A DNA stretch of 7,496 bases from DASYQV01 sp036005125 (GCA_036005125.1 DASYQV010000242.1:1-7496), one strand, 5' to 3'; counted from the first letter of the stretch, positions 1 through 6,432 are shown. The notes: a model not told the origin generated them from the sequence alone. Made by a program: numbers and translations.

Positions 1-129
1 CAGGAAGTCGTCAGCGAGGCCACGAATCAGCTCTCCGAATCGTGCCTGAACTGCCACGTGGTCTACCGCGACAAGCCGGGCGGAACGCCGGCGGATCCAT
101 CCAACAAGGCGGCCCGGTGTGTGAAATAG
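1..129 (+). CDS. Cytochrome c, C-terminal fragment (CxxCH haem site; class II/c'-like)
   Basis: This is an open frame from the window edge to TAG at 127-129, giving 42 residues of a protein whose start lies outside the window. Residues 15-19 of the fragment read C-L-N-C-H, a CxxCH motif for covalent haem c attachment, followed by V-V-Y-R. A CxxCH only about two dozen residues from the C-terminus, followed by an aromatic-Arg pair, is typical of class II cytochromes (c', c556) rather than class I, where the motif is near the N-terminus. Such proteins act in the periplasm as electron carriers or gas-binding proteins. The tail carries a further Cys three residues from the end. The role cannot be settled from the fragment. 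The gene converges on the serine hydrolase at 218, with an inverted repeat between them that starts inside its stop codon. Confidence 0.72.
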   Translation, partial: QEVVSEATNQLSESCLNCHVVYRDKPGGTPADPSNKAARCVK

Positions 130-214
130 GCCTCAGGGATCTGGGCTGTCTCAGTCATCAGGCAGACTGAGGCCTGAGACAGCCCTGAGGCCTGAGGCCT
201 GATCCCTGGGGCCT
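128..214. terminator. Nested inverted repeat in convergent gap, likely bidirectional terminator
   Basis: Two sets of arms are nested. The outer arms are 128-141 and 201-214 (14 pairs, one of them G-T). The inner arms are GGCTGTCTCAG at 144-154 and CTGAGACAGCC at 174-184 (11 bp, perfect). The right half carries CTGAGGC-type heptamers at 167, 174 (as CTGAGAC), 185 and 192. The structure fills the whole space between the stop codons of two converging genes, which fits a two-way transcription stop. There is no T-tract, so it is not a canonical intrinsic terminator. It could also be a dispersed intergenic repeat. Confidence 0.6.
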
Positions 215-217
215 GGA

Positions 218-1546
218 TCAATCGATGATCGCCTGCATGACCGCGTTCTCGAAGTCGCGGTTCAATGCGGCGTTGAGCCCCTGCTGAATCAGGAGGATGC
301 CGGTCAGCTGTTCCTTCGGGTCAACCCAGAAGTGCGTGCCGAAGGCGCCGTCCCATCCGAAGCTGCCGGCTGATTGACGACGGTTCGCCTCGATCGGGTT
401 CATGACGACCTCGACGGTCAGTCCGAACCCCATGCCGCGCCGCCTGCCTATCAGACGCTCGAGGGGGTCACTGGTGCCTGACTGCGAATAGAGATCCCCT
501 ACATGATTGGAGGCCATCAGCGCGATCGTTCTCGGACTGAGCAGCCGCTTTCCGTTCAGCTCGCCGCCATTGACGAGCATCTGCGCGAACTGCAGGTAGT
601 CCTCCGCTGTGGACCAGAGCCCGCCGCCGCCGGAAAAGTAGGTCTTCGACAGCAGCCACGCCGGCGCATCGGTCTTCTTCAAGCCGTTCGGCGTCCGGCC
701 GTAGAGCGTGACGACGCGGGCCATTCTGTCGTCGGTCGGAAAGAATGCCGTGTCTTTCATTCCGAGCGGGTCGAAGATGCGCTGCTTCAGGAACACGTCG
801 AGCGTTTGGCCCGAGGCGACCTCGACGATGCGACCGAGCGTGTCGATGCCGGCGAGCCCGCTGTAGCGCCATTGCGATCCCGGCTGGAAGTCGAGCGGCG
901 CCAGCGCGAGCTTCGGCATGTGCGCGGCCAGATTGCTGGACGTGTCGCGTGGCGCAATCCGGTTGGCTTCCCGTGTGCCGGCGCCCCCGCTCACGAGACC
1001 GGATGTGTGCGTCGCCAGATCGCGAACCGTGATATCACGCGTCGCCGGCACCGTGTAAATCTCCGGCGGTGCAGGCGGTCCCTCTCCAAGCGCGGCGGCG
1101 CCCCGTCCACCCGTGGGTGGTATCTCGATCGCCACCTTGGCGTTCTTGAACTCGGGAATGAATTTCGAGACCGGATCCGACAGCCGGACCTTCCCTTCCT
1201 CCAGCATGATCATGATGGCGACGCCGATCACCGGCTTGGTCATCGACGCCATGCGGAAGATGCCGTCCTTGCGCATCGGCGCGGTGCGCTCGATATCCAT
1301 GAGGCCCTGGGCCTCGAAGTGCGCCACGCGGCCCCGGCGCGACACCACGGTCACGGCGCCGGCAATTTCTTTCGCGTCGATATATCGCTGCACCACCTGG
1401 TTGATGCGGTGCAGCCGCTCGGTGGAGAGGCCGACGTCTTCGGCCCGCCCCGACGGTACCGCCGCCAGGGTCAGCGCCAGCGCGACGAAGGCCAGGAGGA
1501 TGCGCGCGACACGCGCCCGAACGAGAGACGTGGGTGTGAGCTTCAC
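218..1546 (-). CDS. Exported serine hydrolase, beta-lactamase/esterase (SxxK) family
   Basis: The 442-aa product has a Lys/Arg-containing N-terminus, a hydrophobic stretch at about residues 14-31 and a likely signal peptidase site after G-R-A (residue 35), so it is probably periplasmic. Residues 101-104 read S-M-T-K, the SxxK nucleophile/base motif of class C beta-lactamases, penicillin-binding proteins and EstB-type esterases. Y228-S-G230 stands where class C enzymes have Y-A-N. W398-D-G with A-F-G-T (to 404) replaces the K-T-G box, as in esterase-like members. H180-T-S-G-L is also a family hallmark. Substrate is unknown; an esterase or peptidase is likelier than an antibiotic-inactivating enzyme. 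The frame is open to an ATG at 1591, but a GTG at 1546 has GGAAGGAG five bases upstream and starts directly at the signal peptide, so I use GTG. Confidence 0.9.
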   Translation of the reverse strand: MKLTPTSLVRARVARILLAFVALALTLAAVPSGRAEDVGLSTERLHRINQVVQRYIDAKEIAGAVTVVSRRGRVAHFEAQGLMDIERTAPMRKDGIFRMASMTKPVIGVAIMIMLEEGKVRLSDPVSKFIPEFKNAKVAIEIPPTGGRGAAALGEGPPAPPEIYTVPATRDITVRDLATHTSGLVSGGAGTREANRIAPRDTSSNLAAHMPKLALAPLDFQPGSQWRYSGLAGIDTLGRIVEVASGQTLDVFLKQRIFDPLGMKDTAFFPTDDRMARVVTLYGRTPNGLKKTDAPAWLLSKTYFSGGGGLWSTAEDYLQFAQMLVNGGELNGKRLLSPRTIALMASNHVGDLYSQSGTSDPLERLIGRRRGMGFGLTVEVVMNPIEANRRQSAGSFGWDGAFGTHFWVDPKEQLTGILLIQQGLNAALNRDFENAVMQAIID

Positions 1547-1551
1547 GGGCA

Positions 1552-1559
1552 CTCCTTCC
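1552..1559 (-). promoter_or_regulatory. Shine-Dalgarno site that sets the serine hydrolase start
   Basis: On the minus strand this reads GGAAGGAG, five bases before GTG at 1546-1544. The in-frame ATG 45 bases further upstream would add 15 residues in front of the signal peptide, so the GTG is the better start. Confidence 0.75.
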
Positions 1560-1620
1560 GGTTGGGCGTAATGCCTTGTGGACCGGGTCAATTGCGGCGT
1601 AGGGCCGGGAAATCCGGCAC

Positions 1621-1626
1621 ATTATA
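1621..1626 (-). promoter_or_regulatory. Perfect TATAAT -10 element for the serine hydrolase gene
   Basis: The minus strand reads TATAAT exactly, within GTGTTTATAATG. The predicted transcription start is near 1613, leaving a leader of about 65-70 nt before GTG at 1546. No good -35 hexamer is seen 16-18 bp upstream. This A/T-rich word stands out in very G+C-rich DNA in the divergent gap. Confidence 0.5.
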
Positions 1627-1710
1627 AACACGTTTGCCGACGGTCTCCCGTTGATCGCGCGGGCGATACCCGGCCGCGCGTGTACACTGGGCCGGCAATC
1701 GAGGACGAAT

Positions 1711-1715
1711 GGAGG
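1711..1715 (+). promoter_or_regulatory. Shine-Dalgarno site that sets the VOC protein start
   Basis: GGAGG lies five bases before ATG at 1721. It overlaps the alternative in-frame ATG at 1709, which itself lacks a clear ribosome site, so translation most likely starts at 1721. Confidence 0.7.
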
Positions 1716-1720
1716 AAGCG

Positions 1721-2104
1721 ATGATCACCGGAACCGGGCTCTCCCGTATCCATCAGATATCGATGCGGACGCACGACGTCGAACGCGCGGTCCGATTCTA
1801 CCGGGACACGCTGGGCCTGCCCTTCCTCTTTGCGGCCCCGCCACGCCTGGCCTTCTTCGATTGCGCCGGCGTGCGGCTGATGCTGTCCACTCCGGAGCCG
1901 GGGTTCGATCACCCTGGCTCGATTGTCTACTTCGGGGTCGATGACATCCGGCAGATGTACGAAGCGCTGAGATCGCGCGGCGTCACGTTTCATTCGGAAC
2001 CGCACAAGATTGCCACGCTCGCGGATCGTGAAGTCTGGCTGGCGGACTTCGATGATACCGAGGGCAACAGGCTGGCGCTGATGTCCGAACCGCGACTCTC
2101 GTAG
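1721..2104 (+). CDS. VOC-superfamily (glyoxalase/bleomycin-resistance fold) protein
   Basis: The 127-aa product is one VOC unit of two beta-alpha-beta-beta-beta modules. The first module begins at R9-I-H-Q-I-S, followed by the helix D19-V-E-R-A-V-R-F-Y and L31-G-L-P. The second begins at S67-I-V-Y-F-G-V-D-D-I and ends in the family-typical F110-D-D-T-E-G-N-R-L-A-L-M. His11 occupies the first metal-ligand position of glyoxalase I. The other three expected ligands (Glu, His/Gln, Glu) look replaced by hydrophobic or small residues, with Ala119 near the last one. Glyoxalase I activity is therefore unlikely; ligand binding or a different, perhaps metal-free, activity is possible. It lacks a signal peptide and is probably cytoplasmic. 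It diverges from the serine hydrolase gene. The start was chosen by GGAGG at 1711. Confidence 0.88.
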   Translation: MITGTGLSRIHQISMRTHDVERAVRFYRDTLGLPFLFAAPPRLAFFDCAGVRLMLSTPEPGFDHPGSIVYFGVDDIRQMYEALRSRGVTFHSEPHKIATLADREVWLADFDDTEGNRLALMSEPRLS

Positions 2105-2122
2105 AAAGACAATCGGACGCTG

Positions 2123-2144
2123 GGCCGCATCTGAAGATGCGGCC
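2123..2144. repeat. Perfect hairpin, 9-bp stem with TGAA loop
   Basis: GGCCGCATC (2123-2131) and GATGCGGCC (2136-2144) are perfect inverted repeats around TGAA, 18 bases after the VOC stop codon. There is no T-tract, but its position suits a terminator or a REP-like element. A self-complementary ACGTACGT follows at 2146-2153. Confidence 0.6.
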
Positions 2145-2181
2145 TACGTACGTCTGAGGCTCGCCCCCGGATCGGCCCGGC

Positions 2182-2201
2182 GGGCCGGTGATCTCCGGCC
2201 C
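2182..2201. repeat. Second hairpin in the VOC-patatin spacer
   Basis: GGGCCGG (2182-2188) and CCGGCCC (2195-2201) form a perfect 7-bp stem with the 6-base loop TGATCT. It may act together with the hairpin at 2123, or simply reflect G+C-rich sequence. The rest of the 2105-2297 spacer shows no convincing promoter. Confidence 0.4.
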
Positions 2202-2297
2202 GATTCAACCGGGACGCGATCGTGCCGATTACTCCGAACAGAAAACTGTGACCCTGCGGAGACGTGACGGCCTGCCCGCGGCTGCACGATCCACACA

Positions 2298-3485
2298 ATG
2301 AGCCAGCCTACCCCTCGGTCCGACTTGGCCCTCATGTTGAGCGGGGGCGGCGCGCGCGCCGCCTATCAGGTGGGCTTTCTGCGCCTGCTCGCACGGGAGT
2401 TCCCGGACGTCGTTCCCGGCATTCTGACCGGCGTGTCGGCCGGCGGGATCAACGCGGCCTACCTCGCGGCGCGGCAGGAGCCGTTCGCCGACAAGGTCGA
2501 GAACCTTGCCGAGGTCTGGAGCAATCTCCGTATCCAGAATGTGTTCAGGGTCGACCTGCGCGATCTCGCATCCCGCAGCGTGCGGTGGGGCGGCCGACTG
2601 CTGTCTGGCGGCCGATCTCCCCGGCCTCCCGCCCGGAGCCTGGTCGACACGGCGCCGCTTCGCGAGTTGCTCGAGCGAGTCCTGGAAACCAACGGCGGCG
2701 GCATCGAAGGGATCTCGAGAAGCCTGCGGGCCGGCTCGCTGCACGCCATCGCTCTGACCGCATCGAGCTACACGACAGGCCAGTCGATGACGTGGGTGCA
2801 GACGCGCGCGGACTGCGGCATCCAGACATGGGAGCGTCCGCAGCGCAGAAGCGCCGGATGTGCGCTTCGCATCGATCACGTGCTCGCCTCGTCAGCCCTC
2901 CCGTTCCTTTTTCCGGCCGTCGAAGTCGGCGGCGCGTGGTACGGCGATGGCGGCATCCGGCTGACGGCGCCCCTCTCGCCGGCGGTCCATCTGGGCGCGA
3001 CGCGAATCATCGCCGTTTCAACACGCTACGCCCCGTCACCCGAGGAGGCGGACCGCCCGACGATCTGCGGGTATCCTCCGCCGGCGCAGGTGGCCGGCGT
3101 GCTCTACAACGCGGTCTTCCTCGACCAGCTCGACAACGACGCGCTCCAGATGCAGCAGATCAACCGTCTCATCTCGAACCTGCCGGAAGCGAAGCGCGAA
3201 GGCCTCCGGCACATCGATCTCCTCGTGCTGCGGCCGTCAGTGGATCTGGGACAGCTGGCGAACGAATACGAGCCCGAGCTCCCGCGCGCGTTCCGGTTTC
3301 TCGAGCGCGGACTCGGTACGCGCCAGACGCGGTCGAACGATATGTTGAGCCTCGTGATGTTCCAGCGTGACTACATCAAGAGGCTCATCGAGCTCGGGGA
3401 GGCAGACGCTTCCTCAAAACTTCCCGAGATCCGCCGGTTCCTCCGCGGGTATCGCTCGCCCGCCTTCCACGCTGCCGTGCGGTAG
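2298..3485 (+). CDS. Patatin-like phospholipase (acyl hydrolase)
   Basis: The 395-aa product has the three hallmarks of the patatin family in order. G16-G-G-A-R-A is the oxyanion-hole loop near the N-terminus. G45-V-S-A-G is the nucleophile elbow, with Ser47. Y215-G-D-G-G carries Asp217 of the Ser-Asp dyad, preceded by the usual S-S-A-L-P-F-L-F-P stretch. Patatin-family enzymes hydrolyse acyl esters of phospholipids. There is no signal peptide or membrane segment, so the protein is probably cytoplasmic or at the inner membrane face. About 180 residues follow the Asp motif; this C-terminal part contains an Arg/Lys-rich helical region and no domain I recognise. ATG 2298 is the first usable start after an in-frame TGA at 2265-2267, although no strong ribosome site precedes it. 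It converges on the prolyl oligopeptidase gene. Confidence 0.93.
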   Translation: MSQPTPRSDLALMLSGGGARAAYQVGFLRLLAREFPDVVPGILTGVSAGGINAAYLAARQEPFADKVENLAEVWSNLRIQNVFRVDLRDLASRSVRWGGRLLSGGRSPRPPARSLVDTAPLRELLERVLETNGGGIEGISRSLRAGSLHAIALTASSYTTGQSMTWVQTRADCGIQTWERPQRRSAGCALRIDHVLASSALPFLFPAVEVGGAWYGDGGIRLTAPLSPAVHLGATRIIAVSTRYAPSPEEADRPTICGYPPPAQVAGVLYNAVFLDQLDNDALQMQQINRLISNLPEAKREGLRHIDLLVLRPSVDLGQLANEYEPELPRAFRFLERGLGTRQTRSNDMLSLVMFQRDYIKRLIELGEADASSKLPEIRRFLRGYRSPAFHAAVR

Positions 3486-3545
3486 AGTCCCGGGTCACAC
3501 GCAAGCGGGCGTCGACGGCTTGGCGGGCCTCGCTTACATCAGGAA

Positions 3546-5681
3546 TCAGCGCAGTCCCATGTTCTCCGCGGCGAATGCCCACAGGTCGGCTCGCTCGGCA
3601 ATGAGTCTGTCGGTCGGCCTGTAGCCATGGGATCCCTGCACCTCGACGCGGATCAACACCGGCTTCTGACAGCCCTGAGCCGCCTGCAGCACGGCCGCGA
3701 ACTTGAACGAATGACTCGGCACCACCCGGTCGTCATGATCGGCCGTCGTAATCAGCGTCGCCGGATAGCACACGCCGGGCTTGATGTTCTGTAGCGGCGA
3801 GTACTTGATCAGGAATGGGAACTGCGCGGGATTCGACGCAGACCCATACTCGGTCGTCCACAACCGGCCGCCGGTGAACTTGTCATAGCGCAGCATGTCC
3901 ATGACACCCACTGCTGGCAGCGCGACAGCAAAGAGATCCGGACGCTGTTCCATCACGGCGCCGACGAGCAGTCCTCCATTGGATCCACCGATGATGCCCA
4001 GCCTCGCGGGCGACGTGTACTTCTCCTTCACGAGGTACTCGGCGACGGCGATGAAGTCGTCGAACACGTTCTGCTTCTTCTCGAGCATCCCGGCCTTGTG
4101 CCACGACTCGCCGTACTCCGCACCGCCCCGGATGCTGGCGGTCACCCATATCCCGCCCCGCTCGAGCCACGCCGGAACGTCCTGTCGGTAGGTCGGCAGC
4201 GTGCTGACCGAGAACCCGCCGTATCCGTAGAGCATGGTCGGGTTCCTGCCATCGCGCGGCACGTTCTTCTTCGCCGTCACGAAGAATGGGACCCGCGTGC
4301 CGTCGCGCGAGATGGCGAAGAGCGCCTTCGTTTCGAAGAGGCTGGTGTTCACGGGTGGTGTCGCGGCTTCGAATGCCTCACTCTTTCTCGTCGTCGGATT
4401 GAAGATGTACACGGTCGACGGCATGAGCGGCGAGGTGAAGCTGTACCACACATCGGGCGCGTCCTCGCGGCCTCTGATCGCACCCACGGTCCCCGCCCCC
4501 GGCATCGCGATGTCGCCCTGCGGCGTGCCATCCAGATCGAAGAGCGCCAGCCGGCTCTGGACGTCCACCAGATACTGCGCCACGATGCGACCGCCGATCA
4601 CCGCGACAGTCTCGATCGCCTCCTTGCGTTCGGGGACGATCGCCTTCCACGCAGCCAGAGCGGGATTATCGAGATTGATGGCGAGGACTTTGCGGTTGGG
4701 CGCGTCCTTGTCCGAGCGAACATACACCGTGCTGCCCTTGTTGCCGATCGGCGCGTACTCCGCATCGTCGGCTTCCACGACGGCCTTGACGGGTGCGTTG
4801 ATCTTCGGAGCCCGCGGATTGCCGAGGTCTGCGAAGTACAAGCGATTCCGGTTTTCGGCGCCCTCGAACATCGTGATGAGGAGATAGCGTCCATCCTCGG
4901 TCACGTTACCGTTCACAATCCAGGCGGGAAGATCCTTTCGATCGTAGATAAGCACGTCCTGCGATTGCGGAGTGCCGATCCGGTGGTAGTAGATCGCCTG
5001 TCCCGAGAGTGCGGCCTCGAACACTTTGTTCTTCGGTGGCTCGGGATAGCGGGAGTAATAGAAGCCCTTGCTATCGCTCGTCCAGGAGATGTCGGAGAAG
5101 CGCATCCATCTGACCTCATCCGACAGATCTCTGCCGGAGGCGATATCGCGCACGCGGAGCGTGAGCCAGTCCGCGCCTCCTTCAGCAAGACCATAGACCA
5201 GGAGCTTCGCGTCCGGCGACGGCTTCCACTGCGCAAGCGAGATCGAGCCGTCGGAAGAGATGACGTTCGGGTCGATGACGAGCGAGGGCGGCGCCGCGAC
5301 GCCGGTGCGTACGAAAACGGGGGACTGTCTCTGCAGGCCGGTGTTCCGTTGGTAAAACAATCGCCCGCCTTCGACAACCGGGACACTGACCCGCGGATAG
5401 TTCCAGAGCTCGGTCAGCCTCTTGTTGAAGTGCTCGCGTAACGGTAGAGCCCTGAGATAGGGCTCGGTGACCTTGTTGGACGCCGCCACCCAGTCAGCCA
5501 CTTCCTTCGAGTCGAGCGTCTCCATCCACCGATACGGATCCGGCACCTTCGTTCCGCCGTAGTCGTCGACGACGTCCACCTTCCGGGCCGTCGGATACGA
5601 GAGCCGCGACTCCCGCGAATCGACCGTCTCGCAGGCTGGCGCAAGCACCGCAACCAGCATGATCACTCGGAGAGCTTTCAT
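3546..5681 (-). CDS. Secreted prolyl oligopeptidase (S9A family)
   Basis: The 711-aa enzyme cleaves peptides after proline. Residues 1-17 form a short hydrophobic signal ending A-P-A-C17, either a weak lipobox or an ordinary Sec signal, so it probably works in the periplasm. Residues about 30-80 and 440-711 build the alpha/beta hydrolase domain; the beta-propeller lies between. Against the porcine enzyme, the nucleophile is Ser567 (G-G-S-N-G-G), the acid Asp650 (H-D-D-R-V-V-P) and the base His685 (G-S-H-G). Tyr487 in Y-G-Y-G-G-F matches the oxyanion tyrosine, Arg652 a substrate-binding Arg, and Trp608 (L-W-T-T) the tryptophan that stacks on the P1 proline, so prolyl specificity is well supported. 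Length matches the family norm of about 710. AGAGGA lies six bases before ATG. The Tat-VOC gene lies 51 nt upstream on the same strand, so an operon is likely. Confidence 0.96.
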   Translation of the reverse strand: MKALRVIMLVAVLAPACETVDSRESRLSYPTARKVDVVDDYGGTKVPDPYRWMETLDSKEVADWVAASNKVTEPYLRALPLREHFNKRLTELWNYPRVSVPVVEGGRLFYQRNTGLQRQSPVFVRTGVAAPPSLVIDPNVISSDGSISLAQWKPSPDAKLLVYGLAEGGADWLTLRVRDIASGRDLSDEVRWMRFSDISWTSDSKGFYYSRYPEPPKNKVFEAALSGQAIYYHRIGTPQSQDVLIYDRKDLPAWIVNGNVTEDGRYLLITMFEGAENRNRLYFADLGNPRAPKINAPVKAVVEADDAEYAPIGNKGSTVYVRSDKDAPNRKVLAINLDNPALAAWKAIVPERKEAIETVAVIGGRIVAQYLVDVQSRLALFDLDGTPQGDIAMPGAGTVGAIRGREDAPDVWYSFTSPLMPSTVYIFNPTTRKSEAFEAATPPVNTSLFETKALFAISRDGTRVPFFVTAKKNVPRDGRNPTMLYGYGGFSVSTLPTYRQDVPAWLERGGIWVTASIRGGAEYGESWHKAGMLEKKQNVFDDFIAVAEYLVKEKYTSPARLGIIGGSNGGLLVGAVMEQRPDLFAVALPAVGVMDMLRYDKFTGGRLWTTEYGSASNPAQFPFLIKYSPLQNIKPGVCYPATLITTADHDDRVVPSHSFKFAAVLQAAQGCQKPVLIRVEVQGSHGYRPTDRLIAERADLWAFAAENMGLR

Positions 5682-5717
5682 GATCTGTCCTCTCGATCGC
5701 AGAAGCAGGCCTTTAGC

Positions 5718-5728
5718 CCGTTATGCGG
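5718..5728 (+). repeat. CCGTTATGCGG repeat, copy 1
   Basis: This 11-bp word sits between the stop of the Tat-VOC gene and the start of the prolyl oligopeptidase gene. It recurs identically at 6227-6237, so direct copies sit just outside both ends of the VOC gene. A one-base variant lies inverted at 6270-6280. Confidence 0.6.
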
Positions 5729-5732
5729 TCTA

Positions 5733-6209
5733 TCACATGATCTGCACGGCCGCGCCGTCGGGATCCTTCACGTGGAATCCGAACTCGATGTTCTGCTCAG
5801 GCGTAAGGCCGTGCTGCTTCAGAACCTGCGTGACCGCGTCTCTGTTGAACCCTTCCACGCTGAAGGCGAAGTGATCGATCAGGCCGGGAGGCTTCTGCTG
5901 CCGGAGCGACACCATTACCTTGCCAAGGCCGGTAGCCCGGGCTCCCAATCGAAGGATTCGATTGGCTTTGTCCTCGCTCACCGGTGTCAGACCAAAGAGG
6001 CGTTGGTAGAACTCAGCCGAGCGTTGGAGATCGCTCACCAGCACCGACGTGTGATCGATGCCGGTGGCTTTGAGCCCGCCGCTTTGGGCGGCAGAAGCCG
6101 TTGATGTGGCGGCTGGCGCCACAAGCAGAGAGAGACTCTGAATCAGCTGACGCCTTGTGAGGGCGCCGCGCTCGAAGCGATTCACCAGTGCCGTGATGAT
6201 GGCGTCCAT
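5733..6209 (-). CDS. VOC-superfamily protein with apparent Tat signal peptide
   Basis: The 158-aa product begins with a charged N-region, then T18-R-R-Q-L-I, a hydrophobic stretch (about 25-37) and T-A-S-A40 before A-Q-S. This fits a twin-arginine signal with an AxA-type cleavage site, so the protein is probably exported already folded. The mature part is one VOC unit: G50-I-D-H-T-S-V with helix D60-L-Q-R-S-A-E-F-Y and L72-F-G-L-T-P, then L110-I-D-H-F-A-F-S-V and D149-P-D-G-A-A-V-Q-I-M at the very end. His53 and His113 occupy two glyoxalase-type metal-ligand positions. The two Glu positions are not conserved, the last being Gln156. Function is unknown. The frame is open back to 6368, but GGGAGGA five bases before ATG 6209 fixes the start; the extra 53 residues look like spacer DNA. 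It probably shares a transcript with the peptidase gene. Confidence 0.85.
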   Translation of the reverse strand: MDAIITALVNRFERGALTRRQLIQSLSLLVAPAATSTASAAQSGGLKATGIDHTSVLVSDLQRSAEFYQRLFGLTPVSEDKANRILRLGARATGLGKVMVSLRQQKPPGLIDHFAFSVEGFNRDAVTQVLKQHGLTPEQNIEFGFHVKDPDGAAVQIM

Positions 6210-6214
6210 CGACA

Positions 6215-6221
6215 TCCTCCC
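6215..6221 (-). promoter_or_regulatory. Shine-Dalgarno site that sets the Tat-VOC start
   Basis: The minus strand reads GGGAGGA, five bases before ATG at 6209-6207. A second in-frame ATG at 6215-6213 overlaps this site and is too close to be used, and upstream in-frame ATGs lie in palindromic DNA. Confidence 0.75.
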
Positions 6222-6224
6222 TTC

Positions 6225-6282
6225 GTCCGTTATGCGGCTGCCAACGAGAATTTTGTACCCGTTGTGGGACCGTATAACGGAC
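6225..6282. repeat. Two-layer inverted repeat in the Tat-VOC leader
   Basis: The outer 13-bp arms, 6225-6237 (GTCCGTTATGCGG) and 6270-6282 (CCGTATAACGGAC), match at 12 of 13 pairs. Inside them CAACG (6242-6246) and CGTTG (6260-6264) form a second, inner inverted repeat. The structure ends four bases upstream of the Shine-Dalgarno site, so it could be an operator, a leader RNA fold or an old insertion scar. The arms contain CCGTTATGCGG, also present downstream of the gene at 5718. Confidence 0.55.
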
Positions 6283-6284
6283 CA

Positions 6285-6301
6285 GGCGCGCGGAGCGCGC
6301 C
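6285..6301. repeat. G+C hairpin, 7-bp perfect stem
   Basis: GGCGCGC (6285-6291) and GCGCGCC (6295-6301) pair perfectly around GGA. It lies two bases beyond the inverted repeat at 6225-6282 and begins a run of palindromes that continues to 6484. Confidence 0.5.
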
Positions 6302-6368
6302 AAAACGATACTGGGTCTAACCAGGCGAGGGCTCTGCCGGGACGGGGTCCCCAACGCGCGTCTTTCAT

Positions 6369-6392
6369 GTCGCGGTCGCTCGCGACCGCGAC
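6369..6392. repeat. Perfect 11-bp palindrome arms inside the MITE-like element
   Basis: GTCGCGGTCGC (6369-6379) and GCGACCGCGAC (6382-6392) are perfect inverted repeats separated by only TC. A self-complementary CCAGCGCTGG follows at 6396-6405. Confidence 0.65.
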
Positions 6393-6409
6393 CGGCCAGC
6401 GCTGGTTTC

Positions 6410-6432
6410 GCGGTCCGCTGGGGGCGGACCGC
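6410..6432. repeat. Perfect 9-bp hairpin inside the MITE-like element
   Basis: GCGGTCCGC (6410-6418) and GCGGACCGC (6424-6432) pair perfectly around TGGGG. This is the third palindrome in a row after those at 6369 and 6396. Confidence 0.6.

Noticed and set aside
503..1627. Long plus-strand open frame of about 374 codons opposite the serine hydrolase
   Set aside because: Its translation is Arg/Asp/His-rich and low in hydrophobic structure, as expected of an antisense shadow in G+C-rich DNA. The minus strand here encodes a clear SxxK hydrolase with signal peptide and ribosome site.
1651..1688. Promoter for the 1721 VOC gene from TTGATC (1651) and TACACT (1683)
   Set aside because: The spacing of 26 bp is too long for a sigma-70 pair; TACACT alone is too weak to call.
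2264..3370. Plus-strand 368-codon frame overlapping the patatin gene
   Set aside because: It is a shifted frame rich in Arg, Pro and Gly with no motifs; the 2298 frame has all three patatin motifs.
3486..3545. Terminator between the convergent patatin and peptidase genes
   Set aside because: Only short, interrupted complementarity (AAGCG with CGCTT) was found, with no T-tract; not enough to call.
4098..5441. Plus-strand 447-codon frame opposite the prolyl oligopeptidase
   Set aside because: The minus-strand frame matches the S9A family throughout its length, including all catalytic residues; this frame has biased shadow composition.
6225..6282. Integron attC site at the VOC leader repeat
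   Set aside because: The order of core words on the plus strand is GTT, AAC, GTT, AAC, whereas attC needs AAC first and GTT last, so the polarity is reversed. No integrase is visible.
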